Shown: positions 1 to 8,728 of the stretch, piece after piece
Layout of the letters: the number at the start of each line of letters is the position of its first letter
Numbering within the stretch: position 1 is the stretch's first letter
Source: an uncultured Pirellulales bacterium
GTDB lineage: Bacteria > Planctomycetota > Planctomycetia > Pirellulales > Thermoguttaceae
DNA length: 64,000 nucleotides
Direction of reading: 5' to 3'
NCBI GenBank assembly: GCA_938015445.1
Contig: CALLPE010000011.1
Span: 117,274 to 181,273, forward strand
Notes under the pieces: model-generated
What the model was told of the DNA's origin: nothing
Databases searched by the model: none
The model's input: the letters and a program-made list of their open reading frames with translations, nothing else
Position numbers and translations under genes: made by a program

Positions 1-2
1 AG

Positions 3-413
3 GCGGTGCGCGGCGCCGAGTCGCCCCGCAGCCGCTACAACACTCAGGTACACATCGACCTGTGCGAGCTGCTGACCAATTTCGGCGCCAGTCGCTTCCA
101 GGGCGGACTTAATCTGGCCGCTAACCTGCTGGGCAAGCCGGGGAAGATGGATGTGATGGGCAACATGGTTCAGGAGCTGTACGAGGCGGGCCGAATCGAC
201 CAAATCAACGACTATTGCCGCTGCGACGTGCTCGATACGTACTTCGTGTTCCTGCGCACCCGCGTGCTACTGGGCCAGTTGACCCTGGAAGCCGAACTAC
301 AGCTCGTGGCACAAACCAAACAGTGGCTCCAATCCAAGGCCCAGCAAGTCCGTGCGTACCAGCTTTATTTGGACCATTGGGGGGATTGGCCCAACCCGTG
401 GATTAACAGCTAA
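3..413 (+). CDS. PolB-like 3'-5' exonuclease, C-terminal part (cut by window edge)
   Basis: The frame is open to the left edge, so only about the last 136 residues are present; the GTG at 6 is just an internal codon. The protein resembles the predicted 3'-5' exonuclease family related to the exonuclease domain of DNA polymerase B (PF10108, DnaQ-like fold). The visible support is the segment [15 protein letters not shown]: Tyr-x3-Asp fits the ExoIII motif whose Asp helps bind the catalytic metals, and it follows the [13 protein letters not shown] stretch typical of this family. Expected role is 3' trimming of nucleic acid in the cytoplasm, perhaps in repair. The catalytic ExoI and possibly ExoII residues lie outside the window. 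The family call is recognition from memory, not a search. Confidence 0.75.
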   Translation, partial: AVRGAESPRSRYNTQVHIDLCELLTNFGASRFQGGLNLAANLLGKPGKMDVMGNMVQELYEAGRIDQINDYCRCDVLDTYFVFLRTRVLLGQLTLEAELQLVAQTKQWLQSKAQQVRAYQLYLDHWGDWPNPWINS

Positions 414-828
414 ACGCCGCGCAACGCATTCGAATTGCAAACGCAATCAAATTGCAGAGCTTTTTGGTCGCTTTTCGCCACAGGACTTTGAGGCGATGTT
501 ATCCAGGCGGACTGTATCCGAGCTAGGGTAGACATGATTTAACCACACTGGGCACGGTAATAAGGTAAGGCCCAAGGTGAAAAGTCGGTAAGACCGCTTG
601 CTCGGCGTCGGCTGTGATATTTGCCGAAGTTGGCACCAGCTTGAGCCGCAGGGTCGGCGTGTTGCTCGTCGGCAGCGGTAAAACCGCTGGTTGGCGGAGG
701 AAAAACTAACGTGCTGTTTGCTTAGCGGCGAGGCGAGAGATTTTCATAAGACCATCGGCCCGCGCGCCGGTGCTCGTTTTGGCCAAGCGGTTGTACAATA
801 TAAAACCTTTTACAAAAGGAGGGCTGCC
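414..828. other. Spacer without a gene; small hairpin and possible -10 box
   Basis: No convincing coding sequence. A perfect 7-bp hairpin CAGCGGT-AAA-ACCGCTG lies at 673-689, and a smaller one (CGGT-AAG-ACCG) near 591. A TACAAT hexamer at 794-799 could be a -10 box for the next gene, giving a leader of roughly 25 bases, but no good -35 is visible at the right distance. Confidence 0.4.
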
Positions 829-1113
829 ATGGCTACTTTCTTCATGTTCGGCAAGTATTCCGACGAGGCGATCCAAAAGATCAGCGTCGAACGCACTCGG
901 CAGGTTCACGAGCTGATCGAGCGCCTCCAGGGCAAAGTCAAATCCATCTACGCCTTGCTGGGCGAATACGACGTGGTGCTGATCGTCGAGCTGCCCAACA
1001 TGGCCGAGGCGATGAAGGCCTCGATCGCCTTGAAGCGGCTGACGGGGATTTCGTTCTTCTCGGCGGCCGCTTTGCCCGTCGAAGAGTTCGACCAGTTGGT
1101 AGGCGAAATATAG
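829..1113 (+). CDS. GYD-domain protein
   Basis: A 94-residue cytoplasmic protein that fits the GYD family (PF08734), named for a conserved Gly-Tyr-Asp; here the motif reads GEYDVV near residue 43. Its pattern (MATFFMFGKYS start, a helix rich in charged residues, then LLGEYDVVLIVELPN, then a second helix) matches the ferredoxin-like alpha/beta fold expected for the family. The start was set at 829 because a strong ribosome binding site, AAAGGAGGG at 815-823, sits five bases upstream; the frame is open further upstream (to 691) but that part is not family-like. The biochemical role of GYD proteins is not known; they are often stand-alone single genes, as here. Confidence 0.8.
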   Translation: MATFFMFGKYSDEAIQKISVERTRQVHELIERLQGKVKSIYALLGEYDVVLIVELPNMAEAMKASIALKRLTGISFFSAAALPVEEFDQLVGEI

Positions 1114-1620
1114 CCGAAATACAGGCCCGAGCCGATAACCCGCAGTCCAAAAGCCGTCCGCGGTGGCCCACCGCGCAGGGGCGCCACCGCAAGTTACTGA
1201 CCCTGGCGGCCAGTTGCGCCCCGTGGCGGCCGTAGCTGTAGTGCCACAGTGGCCCGAACGCTAACAATGTGGGGGCAGATTGCCCGAATCTGTTGCCGGC
1301 GTTAAGTCTGTTAAGATGTTTAGGCCCCCCGGCGGCGTCGGCCTGCCGCGCGAACAAAGCAGCGGTCGAGTCTATCGGCCGGTCCGCAGTGTGCGCAGTA
1401 TGCTTCGACCGTGAATCGGCTGTACACTGTGTTATTGCCGTTATTGGCGCCGTTATTGTAGTTTGCTGTTTGCGGCTGTGCTGGGCCGCGGATGCACTTC
1501 GTCGGCGGCCAGCGGGCTGCATTTTCGTAGCGGCGCGCTTGCCGCACCGATACTCTATCGCCAACGATACGTTATCGCAACTATATCGCCAACGATACGT
1601 TATCGCAGAAAGGAAAAGAA
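1114..1620. other. Spacer, 507 bp, no gene seen
   Basis: Open frames cross it but none has family-like composition or a good start. A triple GTTATTG motif occurs at about 1431-1458. The right end carries the duplicated palindromic element described at 1556-1607, immediately before the ribosome binding site of the next gene. Confidence 0.5.
1556..1607. repeat. Tandem palindromic 24-mer, two copies, upstream of a secreted-protein gene
   Basis: Two perfect 24-base copies at 1556-1579 and 1584-1607 (period 28). Each copy contains TATCG..CGATA..TATCG, so TATCG and its complement CGATA alternate along the array and can form several competing 5-bp stems. It ends 13 bases before the start codon at 1621, in the 5' leader or promoter. 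It could be an operator with repeated half-sites or simply a duplicated segment. Confidence 0.85.
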
Positions 1621-2235
1621 ATGATAGCTTCCGTGGTGGTGCTGTGTGTGGCTGCCGCCGGATTGTCGGCCGCCGCCGAGCCGGTAGTGGTGTTCGAGGA
1701 CTGTTTTGAAGGCAAATTGGCCGAAGGCTGGAGCTGGCTGCGGGAGAACGAAAAAACTTGGCGCATTCGGGACGGGGCGTTGGAGATATGCGTCGAGCCG
1801 GGAGTGGCCGCCACTGTCAAAAACGCACTAGTGCGGCCCGCCCCCGATAGAACCACAGGCACTTACGCCTTCGAGGTCACTGTCACCTTCCTTACGGCGC
1901 CGACACAGCAGTTCGAGCAAGCCGGCATCACCTGGTACAACCAGGGCAAACCGGTGTTCAAGCTGGTGCACGAGAACATCGACGGCAAGACGTACATCAT
2001 TCCCGGACGCAAAGAAACCAACACCAAAACCATGCAGTTGCGATTGATCGTGGCCGGCAACAATTGGACCGCCCAGTTCCGGCCCGACGCCCAAGGCGAG
2101 TTTCAGACCGCCGCCACCGGGAAGCTTCCTCCGCCGGGCGAGGATCAAGTCAGCATCCAGTGTTACAACGGTCCACCCAACGCCGAACACTGGATTCGCT
2201 TTGACGATTTCCGCATCCTGAAGTTGGCAGAGTGA
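1621..2235 (+). CDS. Secreted concanavalin A-like (jelly-roll) domain protein
   Basis: A 204-residue exported protein. Residues 1-19 form a signal peptide (short hydrophobic core ending AAAE). The mature part follows the pattern of the beta-xylosidase C-terminal / DUF1349-like concanavalin A sandwich: FEDCFEGKLAEGWSW, then TWRIRDGALEI near residue 40, FEQAGITWY near 98, and WIRFDDFRIL at the end. Such domains bind or sit beside carbohydrate-active regions; no catalytic residues can be named here, so a sugar-binding or structural role in the periplasm is the most one can infer. The A/G-rich sequence GAAAGGAAAAGAA just before ATG is a plausible ribosome binding site. The gene lies 39 bp upstream of der on the same strand and may be co-transcribed with it. 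Confidence 0.65.
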   Translation: MIASVVVLCVAAAGLSAAAEPVVVFEDCFEGKLAEGWSWLRENEKTWRIRDGALEICVEPGVAATVKNALVRPAPDRTTGTYAFEVTVTFLTAPTQQFEQAGITWYNQGKPVFKLVHENIDGKTYIIPGRKETNTKTMQLRLIVAGNNWTAQFRPDAQGEFQTAATGKLPPPGEDQVSIQCYNGPPNAEHWIRFDDFRILKLAE

Positions 2236-2274
2236 GATTAAACCACTGGTGGATCGCCGCGCGGCGGTGCAGCG

Positions 2275-3627
2275 ATGGGTTTACCACAGGTGGTCATTGT
2301 GGGTCGGCCGAACGTAGGCAAGTCCAGCATACTGAACTGGCTTGCTGGACGGCGGGTGGCAGTGGTCGATCCCACGGCCGGGGTGACGCGCGACCGGGTA
2401 AGCCACTTGGTGGAGGTCAAAGGCCGGTTTGTCGAGTTGGTCGATACCGGCGGGATTGGCATCGACGACCCCGACAAGCTCACCGACCACATCCAACGGC
2501 AGATCGACATCGCCATCGACTCGGCGGCGGTGATCCTCTTCGTGGTGGACACCCGCGCCGGAGTGACCGCGCTGGATCGGGAGGTGGACCAGCGGCTCCG
2601 GCGGGTAAAAGCGCCGGTGCTGTGCGTGGCCAACAAGACCGACCACGAGAAGCTGGAAGCGCAGGTAGGCGAGTTCGAGGTTTTCGGGCGCCAGGTGGTG
2701 GCAGTCAGTGCCGAGCAGCATCGCGGCAAGGACCGGTTGCTGGAGGCCGTCGCCGCACTGCTGCCCCCCGACCTTGACGAGCGGTCGCCCCCGGCTGCCG
2801 AGATGAAACTGGCGATTGTCGGTCGGCGAAACGTGGGCAAGAGTACGTTCGTCAACACGCTGGTGCAACAGGAGCGGCTGATCGTCAGCGAAGTGCCCGG
2901 TACTACCCGCGATAGCATCGACGTGCGCTTCGAGCTGGATGGCAAACCGCTGGTGGCCATCGATACGCCCGGCTTCCGCCGCGCCAAGTCGATCGCTACC
3001 GACATCGACTTTTACAGCACGGTGCGGGCCGAGCGCAGCATCCGCCGCGCGGATGTGGTGCTGCTGTTTTTCGACTGCACGCAGCCCATAAGCAAAGTCG
3101 ATAAGCAACTGTGCCACTATATCGCCGAGCAATACAAGCCGTGCATCTTCGTGGTCAACAAGTGGGATTTAATGGCCGGGCAGATTCCCACCTCCAAGTG
3201 GGTTGACTATCTGCGCGACACTTTTCGCAGTATGCGTTACGTGCCTGTTGCGATCATCAGCGGCAAGACCGGCACAAATATCAAGAGTATGCTCAGGCGT
3301 GCACAGGCGCTGTTCAAGCAGGCCCAAAGTCGGGTGAGCACCAGCCGGCTGAACAAGGTGCTTCAAGACGCTATCCAGCGCAATCCACCGCCTTCGACGC
3401 GCAGTCTGTCGCCCCGCATCTACTACGCCACTCAGGTGGCTGCCGCTCCGCCCACGGTAGTCGTGTTTTGCAACAATCCCGCGGCGATTCCGCAGACTTA
3501 TCGCCAGTTCCTGCTGAACGCCTTCCGGCAGAACCTGCCGTTTGCCGAAGTGCCTATTAAGCTCTATTTTCGCAGCCGCAGCAAGGCCCAGGCTTACGAG
3601 AAACTCGAGCCTGGCCCGGCCGAATGA
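2275..3627 (+). CDS. der: Ribosome biogenesis GTPase Der (EngA)
   Basis: A 450-residue double-GTPase, close to the usual length of Der. It carries two complete G domains: G1 motifs GRPNVGKS at 10-17 and GRRNVGKS at 183-190, G3 motifs DTGGIG at 57-62 and DTPGF at 230-234, and G4 motifs NKTD at 120-123 and NKWD at 295-298. The C-terminal 110 residues form the KH-like domain (LNKVLQDAIQRNPPP onward) that contacts the ribosome. Der acts in the cytoplasm in late assembly of the 50S subunit and is generally essential. Start at ATG 2275 gives the expected N-terminus directly before the first P-loop. Hairpins just after the stop (3673-3696, 3713-3730) probably end the transcript. Confidence 0.97.
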   Translation: MGLPQVVIVGRPNVGKSSILNWLAGRRVAVVDPTAGVTRDRVSHLVEVKGRFVELVDTGGIGIDDPDKLTDHIQRQIDIAIDSAAVILFVVDTRAGVTALDREVDQRLRRVKAPVLCVANKTDHEKLEAQVGEFEVFGRQVVAVSAEQHRGKDRLLEAVAALLPPDLDERSPPAAEMKLAIVGRRNVGKSTFVNTLVQQERLIVSEVPGTTRDSIDVRFELDGKPLVAIDTPGFRRAKSIATDIDFYSTVRAERSIRRADVVLLFFDCTQPISKVDKQLCHYIAEQYKPCIFVVNKWDLMAGQIPTSKWVDYLRDTFRSMRYVPVAIISGKTGTNIKSMLRRAQALFKQAQSRVSTSRLNKVLQDAIQRNPPPSTRSLSPRIYYATQVAAAPPTVVVFCNNPAAIPQTYRQFLLNAFRQNLPFAEVPIKLYFRSRSKAQAYEKLEPGPAE

Positions 3628-3672
3628 CCGCCCGCGGCCCAAGGGCTGTCGCGGCCGAGCCGGACGACCAGT

Positions 3673-3730
3673 GTTGCCGGTCCATTTACCGGCAACCTAC
3701 GAGGCGTGACTTCCCGGGGCAAAACCCGGG
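3673..3730. terminator. Paired hairpins after der, convergent with the kinase gene
   Basis: A perfect 9-bp stem GTTGCCGGT / ACCGGCAAC with loop CCATTT (3673-3696) is followed by CCCGGG-GCAAAA-CCCGGG (3713-3730). Neither has a T-tract, so a classic intrinsic terminator is not shown, but the position between two convergent genes fits bidirectional transcription termination. The rest of 3628-3924 holds nothing recognisable. Confidence 0.5.
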
Positions 3731-3924
3731 GCGAAACACTGCCACGCATCAGGTAGCGCGACTGGTGTGCCCTGCGGCGCATCTCAGCTTCCGGCACGCT
3801 GGGACCCGAAGCGCGAACAGCGCACTACAAGTGGCGAAATACAGCCCTCGTTACAAGTTGGCTTGCAATCCGACTCGGCAACAGGCCCGATGCTCATCTG
3901 CGCGCCGAATCGTCCATAAGCTGC

Positions 3925-6858
3925 TCAATCCCATGCTTGGACGTCCGGAAGCGCGGCATTAGGTTTGTTGGCCGAAGTTGGCGTGCTGTACGAGGGCCAA
4001 TCGGCAGTGGTTGGAGCATCGCTGGGCGGCAAGGACTTCGGCCCAGGTGGGCTGGCAGCCCCTGGCGGCGAAGTGTCCTCGCCGAACGCTTGCGGCAGGT
4101 CGGCGTGTTGCATTCCCGCGTTCTGCCCGTCGGCAGCCGCACCGATGGCTGGATTATCCGGTGCGTCCAGCAAGCGATAGTTATTGGGCAATACTGCATG
4201 AAGAGGCGCGCCGGGCCGAGGCAAAACGGAGCGGTCCCATCGCAAGCCAGTGCGGGCGGGAGCCGATTCGCCACGGGCCTGTAACATCGTCGCCCACTGC
4301 TCGTAGCCGATCGTCACAGGCGGCGTCTGCCGCTCCAGGTCGTCGATCGTCCAGCACTGGTCGAACCCTTCCAGGAAGGAGCCTTCGCCGTGCCACACGA
4401 TGCGTTTGCTCAACTCCTCGAGGCTTCCTTTGCCAGTCTGTCGTATCAGCGGGTGTTCCGCCGTGCCGATCAGTATGCTGTCTTCGCAGCGCACTTCCAC
4501 CGGCAATTGATACGGTTTGTCGATGCCGGCTTGCAACTCGCAAATGCCATGCGGCACCACCGCCGTCAAATGCCGCAAAGTGATGGCAATTGCCTGCGAA
4601 GGTGCCGGCTCGCTGCCTGCGCCGGCGGCCCTGAGCAAAGGCTCGCTTATGGCCAGCAGCCCGTTGCGCCACACCAGTTGCACCGGCTGCGACGCTTCGA
4701 CGTGCAGCAAGGCCGCTTCGCCCCGGGCAACGCAATCTTCCAGCGTGATCAGGGCGCCGTTTCCGTTGGCCTTGGTTGCTGCGCTGTTTTCGGCTGCCCG
4801 CGGTTTGACGCGAAACAGAGCCGTTTCCAGCACATCGCTCGCCAACGCCGACGGCCCGCGGACGGTCAACCAACACTTATTCAGTTCCACGGTCTTGCCG
4901 GGAGTAAGTTCCATCAGAGTCCATTGCCCGGCAGCCTCCAACGGCACGTTCAACTCCAGTGCCAAATTGACCAGCGTCAGTCGCTCGCCGGCGAAACTGA
5001 GCATTCCCAGCGAGTTTTCGGCCACATACGACGGGCTGGGGCGAAAGACGATGATCGGGCTATAGCCCTTCCCGCCGCGGATAGTCATCCGCTGGTTGGG
5101 CAGTTGAATGGGTTTGGTCAATTCCTGCGGCCCGTTGAAACGCAACTCTATTGTGTTACCCTCGCCCTTGCGAGCCGCTTCCACCGCCTTTTCCAGACTG
5201 GTATAGCAGCGGGCCGCGCCGCCCACGCCATCGACCACCAGCGGCCCGCCTGTGGCAGCGGAATCGCTGGGCGCAAGTGCTAAGCCAGAAACAGGCATAC
5301 CCGACGGCTCGCGAGCACCTTTCGTGTTGTTGGTTGGCGGTTGAGGCGCGCTTTCCTCGCCGCCTTGGGTGCTGGTTTTTGCTGAAGTAGGGATTTCTGA
5401 AGCCCCGGGCTTAGCCTGCTGCGCCCCAGAGGGCTGCGGCTGGTCGATTGAAGTCTCCGCAACCACCGACTGCGCGCCGGAAGGTTCGACAGCCTGCGAC
5501 TGCTCTTGAGGCGGACGTTGTTTGTCCTCAGAGGCGGCCCCCCCCGCGCTGGCCGGCTCCGGCTGGCTACCGGAAAAACTGCTCGCCTCGCCTTGCAGCC
5601 CCAGCGTAAGCGGCGGCGCAGTCCGCTGATTCTTAGCGGGCTGCTCCTCATTCCAGGCGTCCAGCGTCCACACCACTTGCAACGCCGCTACGATGACCAC
5701 CAGCGCCACCGCCGAGCACAGCCAGGGAAAGTGACGATACACGAATGGCTGTTTGCGATCGGCCATGGATGCCAGATAGCGGCTGACCGTCCCGCCTAAA
5801 GGCAACCCGTACAACCGAGCCAACGAAATCAGCTCGGCTATTAGGTCGCCAGGCGTGGCGTACCGATGGCGCGGGTCTTTGGCCAGCAGCTTGCGGAGTA
5901 TGCGGTTTACCTCCTCGGGCAGGTCCGGCCGGAACTGTCGCACGTCGGGTGGTTGGTCCCCTTGATGCTGAAGCAACTTCTGGAGCACCGTGCCTTCGGG
6001 AAACGGCGGGCGACCGGTAAGCATGAAGTAGAACGTGCATCCCAGCGAATACAGGTCGCTGCGCACGTCGGCGCTGCGCGGGTCGCGGGCCTGTTCGGGC
6101 GAGATGTAATCGAACGTGCCCAGGGTCACCCCGCTGGCGGTCAGGTCGGCGGCGGCATCCGACTGTCGTAACCGGGCAAGCCCCAAGTCGATCAGTTTCG
6201 CCCGACCGTCCGGCGTCACCAGGATGTTCGAGGGCTTGATGTCGCGGTGAACTACATCGCGGCTAGCGGCATGAGCCAACGCCTCTGCCACTTGCACGGT
6301 GTAGTAGATAGCTTCGGCCAGGGGCAGCGGGCCGCGCTGCTCGACCATGGTGCGGATGTTCACCCCCTCGATGAACTCGAAGGCTATGTATTGCAGACCC
6401 GATTCCTCGCCCACATGATACACCCGCGCTATGTTCTCGTGGTCCAGCCTAGCGGCCGATTGGGCCTCGTTCTGGAACCGCAGCCGGGTATCTTGATCGG
6501 CGGCTTGTTCGGGCGGAAGCACTTTCAGCGCCACGATGCGTCCCAATCGGGTATCGCGCGCGCGAAACACTCGCCCCATCCCACCCCCGCCCACAAACTG
6601 CAACAGCTCGAAATGCCCCAGCATGTCGCCGGGCAACAATTTGCCTTGCGACAACCGCGAAGCGGTCTCTGCGGGCTTGTCGGGCGGCTGTATGGGCGGT
6701 TGGCGCGAAATGATTGTCGGCTGGTTGTCCTGAACAGGTATCACCCCGCCCAACACTTGCGGCGTGCGCTGCGAACTGCCCGACAAGCCCCCTTGGCTTT
6801 GCAGTCCGTCCTGGACAGATTGCTGCTGGGCGCGAATGCTCGATGACGTGCCGCTCAT
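3925..6858 (-). CDS. Membrane-anchored Ser/Thr protein kinase with large outside domain
   Basis: A 977-residue protein. Residues about 82-345 are a Hanks-type kinase: glycine loop FVGGGGMGRVF, ATP-binding Lys112 (VALKVL), catalytic loop HRDIKPSN with Asp206, metal-binding Asp224 in the variant DLG instead of DFG, and SPEQA activation-segment end. A single transmembrane helix spans about 379-397. It is followed by a Gln/Pro/Ser-rich linker (about 400-510) and roughly 450 residues outside the membrane that read like a pectate-lyase-type beta-helix (DGVGGAARCYTSLEKAVEAA, then repeated short strands). The N-terminal 75 residues are low-complexity. The architecture suggests signalling in response to something outside the cytoplasmic membrane. 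The DLG variant is common in planctomycete kinases and is not by itself a sign of inactivity. GAGGAA precedes the ATG start. Confidence 0.92.
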   Translation of the reverse strand: MSGTSSSIRAQQQSVQDGLQSQGGLSGSSQRTPQVLGGVIPVQDNQPTIISRQPPIQPPDKPAETASRLSQGKLLPGDMLGHFELLQFVGGGGMGRVFRARDTRLGRIVALKVLPPEQAADQDTRLRFQNEAQSAARLDHENIARVYHVGEESGLQYIAFEFIEGVNIRTMVEQRGPLPLAEAIYYTVQVAEALAHAASRDVVHRDIKPSNILVTPDGRAKLIDLGLARLRQSDAAADLTASGVTLGTFDYISPEQARDPRSADVRSDLYSLGCTFYFMLTGRPPFPEGTVLQKLLQHQGDQPPDVRQFRPDLPEEVNRILRKLLAKDPRHRYATPGDLIAELISLARLYGLPLGGTVSRYLASMADRKQPFVYRHFPWLCSAVALVVIVAALQVVWTLDAWNEEQPAKNQRTAPPLTLGLQGEASSFSGSQPEPASAGGAASEDKQRPPQEQSQAVEPSGAQSVVAETSIDQPQPSGAQQAKPGASEIPTSAKTSTQGGEESAPQPPTNNTKGAREPSGMPVSGLALAPSDSAATGGPLVVDGVGGAARCYTSLEKAVEAARKGEGNTIELRFNGPQELTKPIQLPNQRMTIRGGKGYSPIIVFRPSPSYVAENSLGMLSFAGERLTLVNLALELNVPLEAAGQWTLMELTPGKTVELNKCWLTVRGPSALASDVLETALFRVKPRAAENSAATKANGNGALITLEDCVARGEAALLHVEASQPVQLVWRNGLLAISEPLLRAAGAGSEPAPSQAIAITLRHLTAVVPHGICELQAGIDKPYQLPVEVRCEDSILIGTAEHPLIRQTGKGSLEELSKRIVWHGEGSFLEGFDQCWTIDDLERQTPPVTIGYEQWATMLQARGESAPARTGLRWDRSVLPRPGAPLHAVLPNNYRLLDAPDNPAIGAAADGQNAGMQHADLPQAFGEDTSPPGAASPPGPKSLPPSDAPTTADWPSYSTPTSANKPNAALPDVQAWD

Positions 6859-7389
6859 CGGTTCCTCGTAGCTGACCGATCGGCCTTGATACCACCTTGC
6901 CGCCGCCCGAAACTCGCTTTACGACCTCGGCTTCCTGCCGGCTCTAGCACGTCGCCCCCGCAACGGCGGCCAGTTCAGCGATTCCTCCGCCAGCAACCCA
7001 CTGCCCGAGAGAAGAGAAACTCGTTGCCGACCTCCTTGATGATACTCCGGCAGGGGGAGAGCGTCAACCAGTTGCAACGCTCCACGGTTTGCCCGACGCT
7101 TGACGTATGCACCGACACGTTGCAAAATTCTGTGGTATCCGGTGATGCAACAACGGTACAAGCTTTGCCGAGGGGCCACCGGGCCACTCAAGCCCCAGGG
7201 AAACTGGCAGCCTTGTACCATGTGTTGTATCGGAGCGCCGCTCCGACAATGACGCACATCGCAGCGGTGTAGCAGGCCCGCGCGTATGGCGATTTGGACG
7301 CGTAGGGCGAGCCGGGCCCGTATGGCGATTTGACTGACGCCGACCATCGCCATCACACGCCCGAAAGGCACGCTCTAAACTCGGTATCC
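6859..7389. other. Spacer between kinase and tRNA-Ser
   Basis: 531 bp without a supportable gene. The only structure noticed is a 14-base direct repeat CGTATGGCGATTTG at 7283-7296 and 7319-7332 (36 bp apart). It should contain the promoters for the kinase (minus) and the tRNA (plus), but no clear -35/-10 pair was identified. Confidence 0.4.
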
Positions 7390-7472
7390 GGAGGGTACGC
7401 GAATGGTTAGCAGCCTGACTCGAAATCAGGTGCCGGCATAGCCGGTTGAGGGTTCGAATCCCTTGCCCTCCG
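7390..7472 (+). tRNA. tRNA-Ser(CGA)
   Basis: Full class II cloverleaf. Acceptor stem GGAGGGT pairs with GCCCTCC (last pair T-G). The anticodon arm is CCTGA-CTCGAAA-TCAGG with anticodon CGA at 7421-7423, which reads UCG serine codons. The long variable arm CCGGC-ATA-GCCGG is typical of serine tRNAs, and the T arm is GAGGG-TTCGAAT-CCCTT. Discriminator base is G; the 3' CCA is not encoded. Confidence 0.95.
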
Positions 7473-7482
7473 CTGGGTCGTT

Positions 7483-7610
7483 ATAAATAAGTCCTTATAA
7501 AAAAAGCCCTTATAAAAATGAGTCCTTATAAATTGGAACTCATCAACGGGTTCTGACAACGTTTCCCTTGGGCCTTCCTCCCCACTTCCCTTGGTCCTTC
7601 CTTCCCACTG
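7483..7610. repeat. CCTTATAA triple repeat and 23-bp tandem duplication after tRNA-Ser
   Basis: Directly after the tRNA, CCTTATAA occurs at 7493-7500, 7508-7515 and 7525-7532 (period about 15-17, A-rich between). Then a C/T-rich 23-mer is duplicated head to tail at 7565-7587 and 7588-7610 with 20 of 23 bases identical. The gene-free stretch 7473-7644 holds nothing else. No integrase or other mobile gene is adjacent. Confidence 0.8.
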
Positions 7611-7644
7611 CCTGCCGAGTGGTTGCGTGTAAACCAATCTCGGC

Positions 7645-8412
7645 TCATTGTTGGCCGATGCGTTCGCCGCCGGCTGGGGTGAACATCGCCCGCAGCACCT
7701 TTTCGTCGGTGTCCCGCTGAACCATACGGACGCTGCCGTCGAAAAAGGACGCCAGGAACCCTTGGGCGTAAGGTCCGTCCAGACCTGCTAAGGGCTTCTT
7801 CGGGTCGTAGCTGAGGTCTTCCGGCTTGGTCCACACGACGGCGTGGCTGTCGGCGACCTCGACGATCATGATGGTGTTGCTCACGCCATCATTGATGTCG
7901 GCCGCTTTGAGCGGCTTGTCGGCGGAGAACGCGGCTTCTTTGCCCACTGGCAACACGTAGTTGGTCATGCCCGGTTCTTTCAGCTTCGAGCCGGGCGATT
8001 TGAACACGGCAGGAATTTCGGCAATGAGCTTCTTATTGTGCGGGCTATCCCAGGGTTCATCGAGTTTGAACTTGTTGTATAGCTCTTTCCCTTCCAAGTA
8101 CGGCAGAAGATGGACGCGCCAGCTCAGCAGCGGCGTGCCCTGCTTGTCGTAGCTGGCCGGCGCAGGAAACTGATTGTGGGTTGCCTCGTAATTGTGCATT
8201 GCCACAGCAAGTTGTCTGAGGTTGTTCGCCGATCGCGTACGGCGAGCTGCATCGCGCGCTTGCAAAAGTGCCTCCAGTGGATTGGGCGGCTGAAGGCCGG
8301 GCTGGGCCGACGATTGGCCACTTCGCTGAGCGTCTGGGGCAGCACTAACCAGCGGACAAACTTGCAACGCCGACAACACAAGTACTGGCGCACAGATCCG
8401 AAGCAATCGCAT
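7645..8412 (-). CDS. DUF1559-family protein with cleavable signal, no pilin helix
   Basis: A 255-residue exported protein of the planctomycete DUF1559 (SBP_bac_10-like) type. The family signature is clear: NNLRQLAVAMHNYEATHNQFP near residue 60, LSWRVHLLPYLE, DEPWDSPHN, NTIMIVEVADSHAVVWTKPEDL, and FFDGSVRMV near the end. Unlike the pseudopilin member at 36249 it starts with an ordinary signal peptide (LLRICAPVLVLSALQVCPLVSA) and lacks the G-FTLVE motif, so it is probably secreted and not assembled. The start was set at ATG 8412 because AAGGAG sits eight bases upstream on the minus strand; a GTG nine bases further out overlaps that site. Function of the family is unknown. Confidence 0.88.
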   Translation of the reverse strand: MRLLRICAPVLVLSALQVCPLVSAAPDAQRSGQSSAQPGLQPPNPLEALLQARDAARRTRSANNLRQLAVAMHNYEATHNQFPAPASYDKQGTPLLSWRVHLLPYLEGKELYNKFKLDEPWDSPHNKKLIAEIPAVFKSPGSKLKEPGMTNYVLPVGKEAAFSADKPLKAADINDGVSNTIMIVEVADSHAVVWTKPEDLSYDPKKPLAGLDGPYAQGFLASFFDGSVRMVQRDTDEKVLRAMFTPAGGERIGQQ

Positions 8413-8728
8413 TTGCTGCACTCCTTGAACTAGTGGGTGGGCGACAAAGACCGCAGCGGCCTCCTGAGACGCGAAAGAAATACGGCTTATATAGGTTAAA
8501 AGAAATACGGCTTGTATAGATTGCGGCCATTATACAGCACCGCTGCCAGGCAGCCAGGCAGCAACGAAAACTTGTCTAGCCATACGCCGCGGCCTAGAAT
8601 GACCTCGCTCAGCACGCGCCGATGAAAAATCACCACGCAGTTGCTCGGCGTTTGTGTGGAGGGCGAGGGCCGTTGGCCTCGCCGGGAGTTTTTTCCGCCA
8701 AGGGAAACGAGCTTTGGGAGGTTGTAAG
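8413..8728. other. Divergent spacer with a 25-bp-period duplication
   Basis: 316 bp between divergent genes. A 24-mer beginning AAAGAAATACGGCTT is duplicated at 8474-8497 and 8499-8522 (22 of 24 identical, period 25). Both copies lie in the likely promoter region of the minus-strand DUF1559 gene. Nothing else was recognised. Confidence 0.75.

Noticed and set aside
691..828. Longer N-terminus for the GYD protein
   Set aside because: The strong AAAGGAGGG site and family length both point to the start at 829.
1269..1709. Plus-strand frame overlapping the start of the secreted concanavalin-like gene
   Set aside because: Overlaps the signal peptide region of a better gene, is Arg/Cys-rich and has no family resemblance.
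7390..7610. Possible integration site at the 3' end of tRNA-Ser
   Set aside because: No copy of the tRNA 3' end downstream, no integrase, and the nearby repeats are the same type of short tandem duplication seen elsewhere.
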